A stretch of 7,774 bases of DNA from CAIPVR01 sp049316905 (GCA_049316905.1 JBMOJH010000135.1:1-7774), one strand, 5' to 3'; shown: positions 1 through 6,992, counted from the stretch's first letter. Numbers and translations: made by a program. Notes: generated by a model not told the origin, from the sequence alone.

Positions 1-2370
1 ACCGGCAACCTCACGCCGGGTGCGTCCTGCTCCAACGTCACCACCGGCTCGCGGAGCCTCCCGTCCCCCGCCATCCCCGGCTTCGAGGGCCGGATCTTCA
101 CCCCCACGCAGGGGGCCATCGGCCGGGTCGACGGCGGCTCGCCCTACCACGGCGAGCTGATCACCCGCATCGACCCGCAGACCGGCAAGCGACAGTTCAA
201 GGTGGAGGCACACCTCGTCTCCCCGATCCTGTTCGACGCGGCATCCGGCGCGACGTTCGACGCGGCGGCCTTCCGCGGCCACGTGGTGGTGGAGCAGCTC
301 GGCGCCGCTCCCCGCTCGTACTTCCCGGGTGATCCGGGCACGCAGTGGCGCACCCTCTGCTACAAGGAGGATGCGGGGCAGGCCCGTCCTGCCCGGGCCT
401 ACGTGGAGGCCTGGATCCCCTTCGACGGCTTCTACGAGCCCGGCTTCCAGGTGCGGTTCGAGACCGTGGACAACTTCTGGGTCGGTGCCGACCCGACCGT
501 CTTCTACGCGGCCGACCAGGCCACCGTCCTGCTGCAGGACGCCCTCCCGCCGCTCGCGCCCGACGCCGTGGCCCCCAACGGTTCCCTGGCGCTGCGGGTG
601 GACGACCGGGTGGTGGTGGACCGCGACGGCAACGCCACCAACGACCTGGAGTCGATCCTCACCTCGCAGCTGCTCCCGCTCCTGGAGCCGGCGGTCGAGG
701 GTCTGCAGGGTGAGTGGCTCGGCATCCCGGCCCTCGCGTACGTGTGGCTCTTCGGGGTGGAGCTGAGCGGCCCGTCGCTCGACCTGGACATCCAGCCGAT
801 CGCCGGTGACGACGAGCACGAGTTCACCGCCGACTTCGACCTCGGTCGGCTCCACCTCGACACCGCCTTCGGGGTCCTCAACGTCTGCGGTCTCTCGGCC
901 GACGTGCGCGGCAGTGCCAGCTTCCGTGGCACGGTCAGTCGCACGCCGGACGACCCAGCCCAGCTGACGGTGTCGGGGGCGTCGTTGGCCACCGACCTCC
1001 GGGTGGAGAACAAGATCGTCTGGGCGCTGGACCCGATCTCCTTCTTCGTCTGCCTGGCGGTCGTGGAGGGGGCGTCGTCGCTGGTCCAGGACCTGACCCA
1101 GAGCATCGTGGACCAGGAGGTCACCCCGCTCACCGACACCATCGGTGACGACGTGGACCTCGAGGTGGAGGACGTCGCCGGTCCCGGTCTCACCACCTCC
1201 ACCGGCGGCGGGTTCGGCATCGATCTCGCGGGCTTCGACCGGACCTGTGAGGCGAGAGGCTGTCAGGGCGGTGACGTGCTGCTCGACGGCGACGGGATCG
1301 CGCTCGGCGCCGACCTACGGGTGCGTGACGGCAAGTCCCCCACCGACGCCCGCCGGTTCCCGTACACCTTCAACCCCACGCTGCCCGACAACCTGACGGG
1401 TCGCTACATGGATGTCCTCACCCAGCGGGGCACGCGCTACGACGCGGCGATCACGCTCAACCCGACCTTCCTCAACCAGATCCTGCGGGCCCTGGCCGAG
1501 GGTGGGTCCACCCCGGGGACCGGCACGCTGGACACCGACGGCTCCTCGGGCGGCACGAGCCTGACGGTGGACGCCGAGGTCGCACCCATCGTGGTGACTC
1601 AGCAGCTGTTCCCGGACCAGCCGCCGCTGACGATCTTCGTGCCCGACCTGAGGATCTCCGATGGTTCGAGCACCTTCGCGGTCAACGCGGTGGTGGGTGT
1701 GGGCCTGGAGATCGACTCGGCCACCCGACGGCTGCGGCCGAGCGTGAACGTCGGGGTGGACATCGACACCCTGTCCTGCCCGTTCGGACGGGACGGACTC
1801 ACCAGCCTCCTCAGCTACTCGGTGTGCGCCAACCGGGACTGGGCGGGATCGTCCGCCCCGACGCTGCCGAGCCTGTCGTCTGTGGCGAACTACGTGGTCA
1901 ACTCGCTCGTCGCCCCGCTCCTGCGTGACAGCATCGGTGAGATCGAGATCCCCACGGTGTCGGGCTTCGACTTCGTCGCTCTCGGCGACACCCGGGTGGA
2001 GTCACGCAACGGGTTCCCCACCCTCTACGTGGGGATCAAGAACGGTGGCCTGCGGGTGGTGCCGTCGGGCACGGCCTCGACCCTGACCGTGGCGGCGGTC
2101 CCCGGGTCCACGCTCCCCGGTACGGGGCCGATCACCTACGACTTCTTCGTGCGGGACCTGAACCGTCCGGCGACGGATCCTCTCCAGGTGTTCGACCCGC
2201 CGGCCGGCACCTCGTTCCTGCTGTCCACCCCGTCGTCGAGGTTCGCGCTGACCGGCCCGTTCATCTTCGGGCTGGGGTTCCGCAGGGTGAGCATCACGGT
2301 CACGGCTTCCCGGGCCGGCACGACACAGTCGGCCACCGAGAACTACACGTGGATGGGCGCCGCCTCGTAG
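1..2370 (+). CDS. Large secreted-type protein with TULIP/BPI-like segments, 5'-truncated
   Basis: The frame is open from the first base to TAG at 2368-2370, so the true start lies outside the window; the internal GTG at 202 is only the first in-window start codon. The visible part is 789 residues. It is rich in alternating hydrophobic/polar strands and has eight cysteines (about residues 10, 120, 296, 351, 416, 421, 593, 609), an even number that fits an exported, disulfide-bonded protein. Residues about 216-410 and 484-687 each combine an amphipathic helix with long beta strands. The second segment has the order seen at the end of BPI-type lipid-binding proteins: an NPTFLNQILRAL helix, a P-L-TIFVPDLRI strand, a long VANYVVNSLVAPLLRDSI helix, then IEIPTVSGFDFVALG. 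Residues about 690-789 look like an Ig/PKD-type beta domain ending in ITVTASRAGTTQSATENYTW. The gene is certain. The lipid-binding fold is inferred from pattern, and no enzyme motif was seen. Confidence 0.85.
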   Translation, partial: TGNLTPGASCSNVTTGSRSLPSPAIPGFEGRIFTPTQGAIGRVDGGSPYHGELITRIDPQTGKRQFKVEAHLVSPILFDAASGATFDAAAFRGHVVVEQLGAAPRSYFPGDPGTQWRTLCYKEDAGQARPARAYVEAWIPFDGFYEPGFQVRFETVDNFWVGADPTVFYAADQATVLLQDALPPLAPDAVAPNGSLALRVDDRVVVDRDGNATNDLESILTSQLLPLLEPAVEGLQGEWLGIPALAYVWLFGVELSGPSLDLDIQPIAGDDEHEFTADFDLGRLHLDTAFGVLNVCGLSADVRGSASFRGTVSRTPDDPAQLTVSGASLATDLRVENKIVWALDPISFFVCLAVVEGASSLVQDLTQSIVDQEVTPLTDTIGDDVDLEVEDVAGPGLTTSTGGGFGIDLAGFDRTCEARGCQGGDVLLDGDGIALGADLRVRDGKSPTDARRFPYTFNPTLPDNLTGRYMDVLTQRGTRYDAAITLNPTFLNQILRALAEGGSTPGTGTLDTDGSSGGTSLTVDAEVAPIVVTQQLFPDQPPLTIFVPDLRISDGSSTFAVNAVVGVGLEIDSATRRLRPSVNVGVDIDTLSCPFGRDGLTSLLSYSVCANRDWAGSSAPTLPSLSSVANYVVNSLVAPLLRDSIGEIEIPTVSGFDFVALGDTRVESRNGFPTLYVGIKNGGLRVVPSGTASTLTVAAVPGSTLPGTGPITYDFFVRDLNRPATDPLQVFDPPAGTSFLLSTPSSRFALTGPFIFGLGFRRVSITVTASRAGTTQSATENYTWMGAAS

Positions 2371-2379
2371 GGGTGGCAC

Positions 2380-2409
2380 GCCGGGTACCCGCCCGTGCGG
2401 GTGCCCGGC
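2380..2409. terminator. Strong GC hairpin, 13-bp stem with 4-base loop, after the BPI-like gene
   Basis: Arms 2380-2392 and 2397-2409 pair over 13 positions with one G-T wobble (2386/2403) around the loop CCGT. The hairpin starts 10 bases after the TAG stop at 2370 and lies between convergent genes. No T-run follows, so it is a terminator-like structure of the GC-rich actinobacterial kind rather than a classic intrinsic terminator. Confidence 0.6.
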
Positions 2410-2449
2410 ACGGTCCCTGCGGTGCGGTCGGCGGCACGAGGTGACACCG

Positions 2450-2486
2450 GATCGGGATCCGCGACCGTCGGGCGCGGATCCCGATC
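2450..2486. terminator. Perfect 14-bp inverted repeat at the tetR stop codon
   Basis: Arms 2450-2463 and 2473-2486 are perfect reverse complements (GATCGGGATCCGCG) around a 9-base loop. The right arm overlaps two bases of the TetR stop codon (2485-2487, minus strand), so the transcript would fold immediately after translation ends. No T-run flanks it on either side. It most likely ends the minus-strand operon and may act on both strands. Confidence 0.6.
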
Positions 2487-3090
2487 AGGTCCACACGTCG
2501 CCGTCGACGAGACGCGCGAGCACGTCGACCGCCGCGGTGAGGTCCACGGTGGGGTCCACCGCCGAGCCGTAGAGCACGGTGCCGAAGGTGGCGGCGATCA
2601 GCACGTCGGTGAGCACGTCGGGGTCCACCCCGTGGCGCAGTCGTCCCCGGGCGGCCCAGTCGCGGACGGTGCCCCGCACCAGGGCTTCCAGGCCGATCGC
2701 ACCCTCGCCGAGCGGGACCTGCAACTCCGGGTGCCGGGCCCGCTCGAGCGGTGCACGGACCATGAACCGCACGACCTCGGGCGCCTCGGCCACCAGCGCA
2801 CCGAGGAGCCGCAGGTGGTCGCCCGGTGTGACGGCGTCGGCCCGGCCCAGCAGTCCGCCGAGGAGCACGGCGAGGCGGGCCGCACCGTCGTCGTAGACGG
2901 CGGCGAACACCTCGGCCTTCGAGCCGAGGTGGTGGCGCAGGTTCGCGGCCTGCATGCCGGCGGCCTCGGCGATGCCCCGCGTGGTGGTGGCCGCGTACCC
3001 GTGCTCGGCGAACTGCGCGCACGCCGCGTCGAGCAGAACCCGGCGTGACGCCCCGGGCCGGGCCCCGGCCGGGCGACCCGGGCCGCTCAC
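2485..3090 (-). CDS. TetR-family transcriptional repressor
   Basis: This is a 201-residue protein, the usual size for TetR repressors. Residues about 16-62 form the N-terminal helix-turn-helix: RRVLLDAACAQFAEHGYAAT, then TTRGIAEAAGM, then a recognition helix ending in NLRHHLGSKAEVF, matching the family's typical YxHFxSKxxL pattern. The rest is a helical, variable ligand-binding and dimerisation domain, so the effector cannot be predicted. The frame runs open much further upstream, but only as the antiframe of the next gene. The GTG at 3090 is chosen because it puts the HTH at the expected position and overlaps the preceding gene's TGA as GTGA. No clear Shine-Dalgarno precedes it, so translational coupling to the upstream lipoprotein gene is likely. 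Its candidate operator is the 26-bp dyad at 4306-4331 upstream of that lipoprotein, which would make it autoregulated. Confidence 0.92.
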   Translation of the reverse strand: MSGPGRPAGARPGASRRVLLDAACAQFAEHGYAATTTRGIAEAAGMQAANLRHHLGSKAEVFAAVYDDGAARLAVLLGGLLGRADAVTPGDHLRLLGALVAEAPEVVRFMVRAPLERARHPELQVPLGEGAIGLEALVRGTVRDWAARGRLRHGVDPDVLTDVLIAATFGTVLYGSAVDPTVDLTAAVDVLARLVDGDVWT

Positions 3091-4301
3091 GCGGAGGGCA
3101 GCGTCAGCGGCGTGACGTAGATGTTGGTGGGGCCGAGCTGGCCCTGCACCCACGCCAGGTCCTCGCCCTCGATCGGCGAGCTGTAGTTGTAGACCAGCAG
3201 CGAGTGCGGTCCGGTCCACACGATCCCGGGGAACGCGGTGTCGCCGCGGCTGGGCAGGTCGGCGACCCAGTTCACCGTGCGGGTGCCGCGGTCGAGCTTC
3301 CAGAGCGCGAGCCGCTTCGGCGTGACCCAGTAGGCGGCCTCGTAGGCGAGGTACTGCAGGTTGCGGGGGAGCCAGCTGATGCCCAGGTCGAACCGGCCGT
3401 CGTTCGCCACCTGGCGGCGGGCCAGGATCCAGATCTCGCCCTCGTGGGAGAACACGAGCGGTGAGTCGAACTTGCGGGGGTCGTTCGCGCAGTCCCAGTT
3501 GGCGATGTCGCCGGGGGGCGCCGTGCACACGAGGGAGCCGTAGCGGCCCTGCTCGCCGGCCTCGTTGCGCATCACCGCCCAGAGGCGGCCGTCGGCGTCG
3601 AACGCGAAGTCGGACTCGCTGGCGCCACCGGTGCGCACCACCGGTCGGGCCGGGTCCACCGGCGTCCAGTCGTAGCCGTCGGTGGTGGTGAGCAGTTCCA
3701 CCGCGATGGCCGGGTCGCGGTCCACCGTGTAGGAGTCCTCCCCGCCGCGGTAGCGGACCATGTAGGGCACGCCGTCGACGGTCTTGGTCCGCCAGACCAC
3801 CGCATCACCGGGGCTCACGGGCACCGGGTCGGTCCAGGTGCCGTCGGCCCGTCGCTGCATGCCCTGGACCCCGCCGGGTTCGAAGGCGAACGGGTTGGTG
3901 CCGGCGTCGAAGAAGTACAGGAACACCGTGCCGTTCAGGGCGAGCAGCCGCGGCTCGCGCATGTCGCGGCCGCGCTCCACCACCGCCTCCCGGGCCCACG
4001 TGGTCCCGCTGTCGGTGCTGCGGAACACGATGATCTTCGTGAGCGGTGTGGCGAAGTGGACCAGGGACGTGCGGATGGCGAGGTACCGGGCGCCGCCGGC
4101 CTCGAGCACGTCGAGGTTGTTGTTGGACTGCAGGAGCTGGGTGTCGGCCGGGATGCCCGGACCGGGGAGCACCTGGGTGGTGGGCCCGATCTCCACCGTC
4201 GGCGGTGGTTCGGTGGCGGGCGGTACCGCCGGCGGGGAGCTGCACCCTGCGAGCAGTGCGGCCACCGCTGCGGCGGTGACGAGGATCCAACGCGTGCGCA
4301 T
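3087..4301 (-). CDS. Sialidase/BNR-type beta-propeller lipoprotein
   Basis: This is a 404-residue exported lipoprotein. Residues 1-20 are a signal peptide (MRTRW, a hydrophobic Ala/Val/Leu core, then the lipobox LLAGC with Cys20 as lipidation site), followed by a Ser/Pro/Thr-rich linker to about residue 40. The mature part looks like a sialidase-fold propeller. It has a clear Asp-box STDSGTTW at residues 95-102, a shortened one (TTDGYDW) at about 206-212, an REPRLL strand at 115-120, and GGASESDFAFDADGRLWAVM (225-244), a segment seen in sialidase-like proteins. The substrate cannot be read from this. The sialidase catalytic Arg triad, Tyr and Glu/Asp set was not verified, so it may bind or cleave another glycan. 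The ATG at 4301 is placed exactly six bases after a TAAATT -10 element, suggesting a leaderless mRNA. The stop overlaps the tetR start by four bases, so the two form an operon. Confidence 0.88.
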   Translation of the reverse strand: MRTRWILVTAAAVAALLAGCSSPPAVPPATEPPPTVEIGPTTQVLPGPGIPADTQLLQSNNNLDVLEAGGARYLAIRTSLVHFATPLTKIIVFRSTDSGTTWAREAVVERGRDMREPRLLALNGTVFLYFFDAGTNPFAFEPGGVQGMQRRADGTWTDPVPVSPGDAVVWRTKTVDGVPYMVRYRGGEDSYTVDRDPAIAVELLTTTDGYDWTPVDPARPVVRTGGASESDFAFDADGRLWAVMRNEAGEQGRYGSLVCTAPPGDIANWDCANDPRKFDSPLVFSHEGEIWILARRQVANDGRFDLGISWLPRNLQYLAYEAAYWVTPKRLALWKLDRGTRTVNWVADLPSRGDTAFPGIVWTGPHSLLVYNYSSPIEGEDLAWVQGQLGPTNIYVTPLTLPSA

Positions 4302-4305
4302 CCGG

Positions 4306-4331
4306 CTAATTTAGCCAGATGGACAAATTAG
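4306..4331. promoter_or_regulatory. 26-bp dyad operator, candidate TetR binding site
   Basis: CTAATTT (4306-4312) and AAATTAG (4325-4331) are perfect inverted arms. Inside them CCA (4315-4317) and TGG (4320-4322) are also symmetric, giving 20 of 26 symmetric positions. A second perfect dyad, GGCTAA-T-TTAGCC, is nested at 4304-4316. The AT-rich arms stand out sharply from the surrounding GC-rich DNA. The site lies between the predicted -35 and the start codon and covers the -10, where a repressor would block RNA polymerase. That the downstream TetR protein binds here is inferred from position and symmetry. Confidence 0.7.
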
Positions 4332-4337
4332 TGTCGC
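4308..4337 (-). promoter_or_regulatory. Predicted leaderless promoter of the lipoprotein-tetR operon
   Basis: On the minus strand TAAATT (4313-4308) fits the actinobacterial -10 TANNNT and is followed by six bases and then ATG at 4301. This places transcription initiation at or next to the A of the start codon. An upstream GCGACA (4337-4332) matches four positions of TTGACA at an 18-base spacing. No Shine-Dalgarno precedes the ATG, consistent with a leaderless transcript. Confidence 0.55.
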
Positions 4338-4362
4338 CCCGGCGGCCGGGCCAGCCCCTCTC

Positions 4363-6084
4363 TCAGGTCCCGAGCCGGTCCACGCGGGGGAGGCGCTCGG
4401 GATGCCGCCACGCCTCGCGCAGCGCGAGCGTGGCCTCGGTGTCGTTGCGGTTGTAGGCGAGCAGGCGGTCACGCTGCGCGGCACGGACCTGCGCGGACGG
4501 GTCGCCGACGGCGGCCCGGTGCCAGTCCATCGACTGCTCGCCGCCGGGATCGGGATCGTCCCAACGGAAGCCGGTGGCCCCGGCCAGGAACTTCAGGCCC
4601 ATGCTCGTTCCGGTGATGAGATGGTCCCTGGCCACCCGGTAGAGGTCCACCCACTGCGGTGAGCCGACGAGCTGTTCCACCCACTCCGCCCGTCCGGGGA
4701 CGGCATCGGGGGCGGCGGCGAGGCGCCGCATCGCGCCGGCCTCGGCCTGTTCGTGGAAGCAGTACACGCCAACGGTGCGGCCGCAGGCCTCGACGTGGTC
4801 GAGCAACCGGGCCAGCCAGTCGGCGAACTCCTCGAAGAGCGCCACCTCGGTGGCGGCGGGGTCCTCGGCCCAGCTCACGAAGCTGCGGTACCCCTCCGTC
4901 GCCAGCCCGGTGCCGGTGCGGTCGGTGACGAGCGCGCCCCACAGGTACACGCCGCGGTCGGTGTTCTCGAGGTCGATGTCGACCTCCACATCGGCCCGGT
5001 GCACGTCGATCCGTTCGACGCCGCGGCGGCGGAGCACCGGCGCGTCGGCCAGTCGGGCGCGGGCGAGGTCCACCCATTCCACGAGCTGTGCTCTGGGCGG
5101 GAGCGGCTCGCCGTCGAGCGCCGGAGCACCCGCGGTGAGGGCAGCGGGTGGCCGTTCCGGGTCGAGGCGCGCGAGCTGGTCGATCGTGCGGACGCCGGCG
5201 GCCTGCAACGTGAGGGACCGGGACCAGCTCGAACCGGGGAGCAGGCTCACGTCGCCCGAGGTCTCCCACCGGTCGGTGCAGTGCGATCTCCATCGACAGG
5301 TCCCGCACTCGTGGGTGCGGACGGGCTCGAGGAGGAGCGGCACCGACGGATCGGTCGCATGGCGCGCGGCGACCGCCGCCACTCGGCGACGGAGGTCGAG
5401 CTCGGCCTCGTGAAGCTCCATGGCGCTGTGGGGCCCGGCGCTCGCCGAGTGGGCAGGCGGCCGCCACGAGGGTTCCGCCAGGTCGTGCCAGGTGACCAGG
5501 CGGTCGGTGCCCAGGGTGGCGCCGACGTTGCCCGCCGCGGCGTGGCCCGCCGCCGCGAGGGCACGCCGGTGATGTGCCAGACGGAGCACGTCGTTGCGGC
5601 GGCGCCGCACGACTCGGTCCTGTCGGCCCCCGGCCGCGTGCCACCACGGGGTGTCGACCGTGGCGAACCGTCGTGCCGACGCCGCGTCGTCGCCCATCGG
5701 TCGTGCCGCGGCGGTCGACGTGGTGGTGCGGCCGACCACCTCCAGCGGGTGGTAGCCGCCGTCGGGCGCCACGAGCAGCACGTCGGGCCCGGTCGCCGTT
5801 GCCCCAGGCGTGGGTCCGTACAGCACGGGCCGGACCACCATCGGCACCCGGTCGCGCATCGCCGCCCGGGTCGAGGCCGCCGGGTCGTCACCGTCGGGCG
5901 CGATCACCAGCGCCTCGGGGCACGCGTCGACGAGCTCGCGGAGCAGCTCTTGCCGGGAGGCGGCCGCGAGCTCGGCCCGACGCCGCGCGGCCTCGGTGGG
6001 TGCAGCCGGTTCGCCGGGCCGGACCAGGTCGAGCTGGAGGCGCACCGGGCAGGCCGTCAGGGCGTCGATGCCCGGTACCGGCAC
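4363..6084 (-). CDS. TM0106-family RecB-like nuclease with RNase H-like exonuclease domain
   Basis: With the GTG start at 6084 the protein has 573 residues. The order matches the TM0106-type putative RecB family. Residues about 5-20 are IDALTACPVRLQLDL, with Cys12 as the first Fe-S ligand. A PD-(D/E)xK-like core follows at about 100-118 (PDVLLV then YHPLEVVGRT). CGTCRWRSHC at 260-269 supplies three more cysteines (C-x2-C-x5-C, as in Cas4/AddB-type clusters). A helix-hairpin-helix-like stretch comes next (LQAAGVRTIDQLARL). The C-terminal half is an RNase H/DEDD-type domain: DIDLE (D371, E373), VYCFHEQAEAGAMRRLA (440 on), VDLYRVARD near 480 and YNRNDTEAT (D548). The usual ExK lysine of the first nuclease site is not visible, so that site may be dead. 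Substrate and pathway are unknown. The frame continues upstream, and an alternative GTG at 6135 would give 590 residues. The later start is preferred because wobble-position GC falls before it and the 6135 GTG lies inside an inverted repeat. Confidence 0.87.
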   Translation of the reverse strand: MPVPGIDALTACPVRLQLDLVRPGEPAAPTEAARRRAELAAASRQELLRELVDACPEALVIAPDGDDPAASTRAAMRDRVPMVVRPVLYGPTPGATATGPDVLLVAPDGGYHPLEVVGRTTTSTAAARPMGDDAASARRFATVDTPWWHAAGGRQDRVVRRRRNDVLRLAHHRRALAAAGHAAAGNVGATLGTDRLVTWHDLAEPSWRPPAHSASAGPHSAMELHEAELDLRRRVAAVAARHATDPSVPLLLEPVRTHECGTCRWRSHCTDRWETSGDVSLLPGSSWSRSLTLQAAGVRTIDQLARLDPERPPAALTAGAPALDGEPLPPRAQLVEWVDLARARLADAPVLRRRGVERIDVHRADVEVDIDLENTDRGVYLWGALVTDRTGTGLATEGYRSFVSWAEDPAATEVALFEEFADWLARLLDHVEACGRTVGVYCFHEQAEAGAMRRLAAAPDAVPGRAEWVEQLVGSPQWVDLYRVARDHLITGTSMGLKFLAGATGFRWDDPDPGGEQSMDWHRAAVGDPSAQVRAAQRDRLLAYNRNDTEATLALREAWRHPERLPRVDRLGT

Positions 6085-6126
6085 GCCATGGGAAGCGACG
6101 GGTCCGTGGGTCGGGGCGCTGCCGGG

Positions 6127-6164
6127 CTGTCGCACCCGATCACTCTCGCGCCCGGGTGCGACAG
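6127..6164. terminator. Perfect 12-bp inverted repeat between protease and nuclease genes
   Basis: CTGTCGCACCCG (6127-6138) and CGGGTGCGACAG (6153-6164) are exact reverse complements around a 14-base loop. The repeat begins 23 bases after the protease stop (6188) and ends 42 bases before the preferred nuclease start (6084). It could be the protease's terminator or an operator for the nuclease gene; without a T-run the sequence does not decide. It contains the alternative nuclease GTG at 6135. Confidence 0.5.
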
Positions 6165-6187
6165 GCTCCGCCCATCCGGACCCGGGC

Positions 6188-6826
6188 TCAGGTGCGGGTG
6201 CCGCTCCGGCGGCCCTGGGCGATGAGCCCGGCCACGTCGCCGTCCAGGTAGTCGGTCGCTCCGTCGTCGCCCCCGCTGCCCATGATCTGGCGCCGTCCCA
6301 GGTGGAGCTCCGCGTGGTGCGCGAGCCCGGCGGCATGGCCGAACTCGTGGAGCACCGCGGCACGGAGGAGCGTGCGATCCGCCAGCAGCGACGGCGCGAG
6401 GGTGATCGCTGCCGCGGTCAGCGCGAGGCTGGTGCCGTAGAGGGTGGTGCAGCCGCCCTCGTTCGCGGTGTCGCACGACATCCCACTCCTCACGATCACC
6501 TCGCCCCTCGTCGGCCCGCCCGCACCGGGCGGTGGCCCGAGGGTGAAGACGATGCCGGTGTGCTCGTTCAGGCGGGCCAGCGCGGACGCCACGTCCGCGG
6601 TGGCCACGGCCGCCGACGGGTCGATCCTCACCGTGTAGGCGGCGAGCGAACGGAGCGGACCGAGGGTGTAGCCGGTCCCCACCACCGATCGCCCGGGTCC
6701 GGGGTCCACCGGCGCGCTCGGACCCCGGAGCTGACCGCTCGGCGGTGCGCAGGCAGCGGCGGCGAGCACCACCACCATCACGGCGGCCGGCAGGATCGGG
6801 AGGCGGTGAGGCAGTGGCGTTGTCAT
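6188..6826 (-). CDS. Small matrixin-like zinc metalloprotease, probable lipoprotein
   Basis: This is a 212-residue protein. Residues about 7-26 are a hydrophobic export signal ending LAAAAC, a probable though not ideal lipobox (Ala rather than Leu at -3) with Cys26 as the lipid anchor. The mature protein is essentially one catalytic domain. It carries the extended metzincin zinc motif HEFGHAAGLAH at residues 160-170 (ligands H160, H164, H170; catalytic E161) and a Met-turn in QIMGSGG (M182), the spacing expected of matrixin-type (M10-like) peptidases. RLNEHTGIVFTL at about 85-96 resembles the early helix and strand of such domains. Two cysteines (118, 126) may pair. It would act outside the membrane on unknown substrates. 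There is no visible pro-domain Cys switch. The ATG at 6826 is chosen because it starts the signal peptide; the open frame further upstream is the antiframe of the divergent gene. Confidence 0.87.
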   Translation of the reverse strand: MTTPLPHRLPILPAAVMVVVLAAAACAPPSGQLRGPSAPVDPGPGRSVVGTGYTLGPLRSLAAYTVRIDPSAAVATADVASALARLNEHTGIVFTLGPPPGAGGPTRGEVIVRSGMSCDTANEGGCTTLYGTSLALTAAAITLAPSLLADRTLLRAAVLHEFGHAAGLAHHAELHLGRRQIMGSGGDDGATDYLDGDVAGLIAQGRRSGTRT

Positions 6827-6922
6827 GTCCGCCCGTTGTGTCGGCGCGTGCTGCCTGCGCCCTGAGAGTTCCCACGCCCGGCGGGTGGTCCTGCTCACCG
6901 TCCCGTACGGAGCGGTCGGCGG

Positions 6923-6947
6923 CCCCGGCGCGTCACCGGTGCCGGGG
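6923..6947. repeat. 7-bp GC inverted repeat in the divergent intergenic region
   Basis: CCCCGGC (6923-6929) and GCCGGGG (6941-6947) are complementary around an 11-base loop. The repeat lies in the 198-base stretch between the divergent protease and oxidoreductase genes. A tandem 9-bp direct repeat GGTGGCCGC follows at 6946-6963. Such short GC repeats can arise by chance in this composition. Otherwise the stretch holds only the promoter and ribosome binding site of the next gene; no small gene is convincing. Confidence 0.35.
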
Positions 6948-6992
6948 TGGCCGCGGTGGCCGCTCGCAGGACGGCGGCGTCGGGCCCACCGA

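Noticed and set aside
504..1220. Minus-strand open frame of 238 codons inside the BPI-like gene
   Set aside because: It is a Ser/Arg/Thr-rich shadow frame with no motif, opposite a coding frame with clear beta-rich structure.
2395..3048. Plus-strand open frame of 217 codons opposite the tetR gene
   Set aside because: It has a low-complexity Gly/Arg/His-rich translation with no domain and lies antisense to a clear TetR protein; long antisense frames are expected at this GC content.
3091..3528. Upstream extension of the tetR frame, to 347 residues
   Set aside because: The added part overlaps the lipoprotein gene in another frame and would push the helix-turn-helix far from the N-terminus; the GTG at 3090 gives a normal TetR length.
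4363..6084. The RecB-like nuclease as a Cas4 or part of a defence system
   Set aside because: Its domain order fits the TM0106 family, which is not tied to CRISPR; no repeats, cas genes, helicase or other defence genes are present nearby.
4753..6225. Plus-strand open frame of 490 codons opposite the nuclease gene
   Set aside because: The translation is Arg/Gly/Val-rich without motifs, while the minus strand encodes a recognisable nuclease with Fe-S and exonuclease motifs.
6866..6885. GGGAACT on the minus strand as a possible ECF-sigma -35 for the protease gene
   Set aside because: No matching GTT-type -10 element was found at the required spacing, so the match is likely chance.
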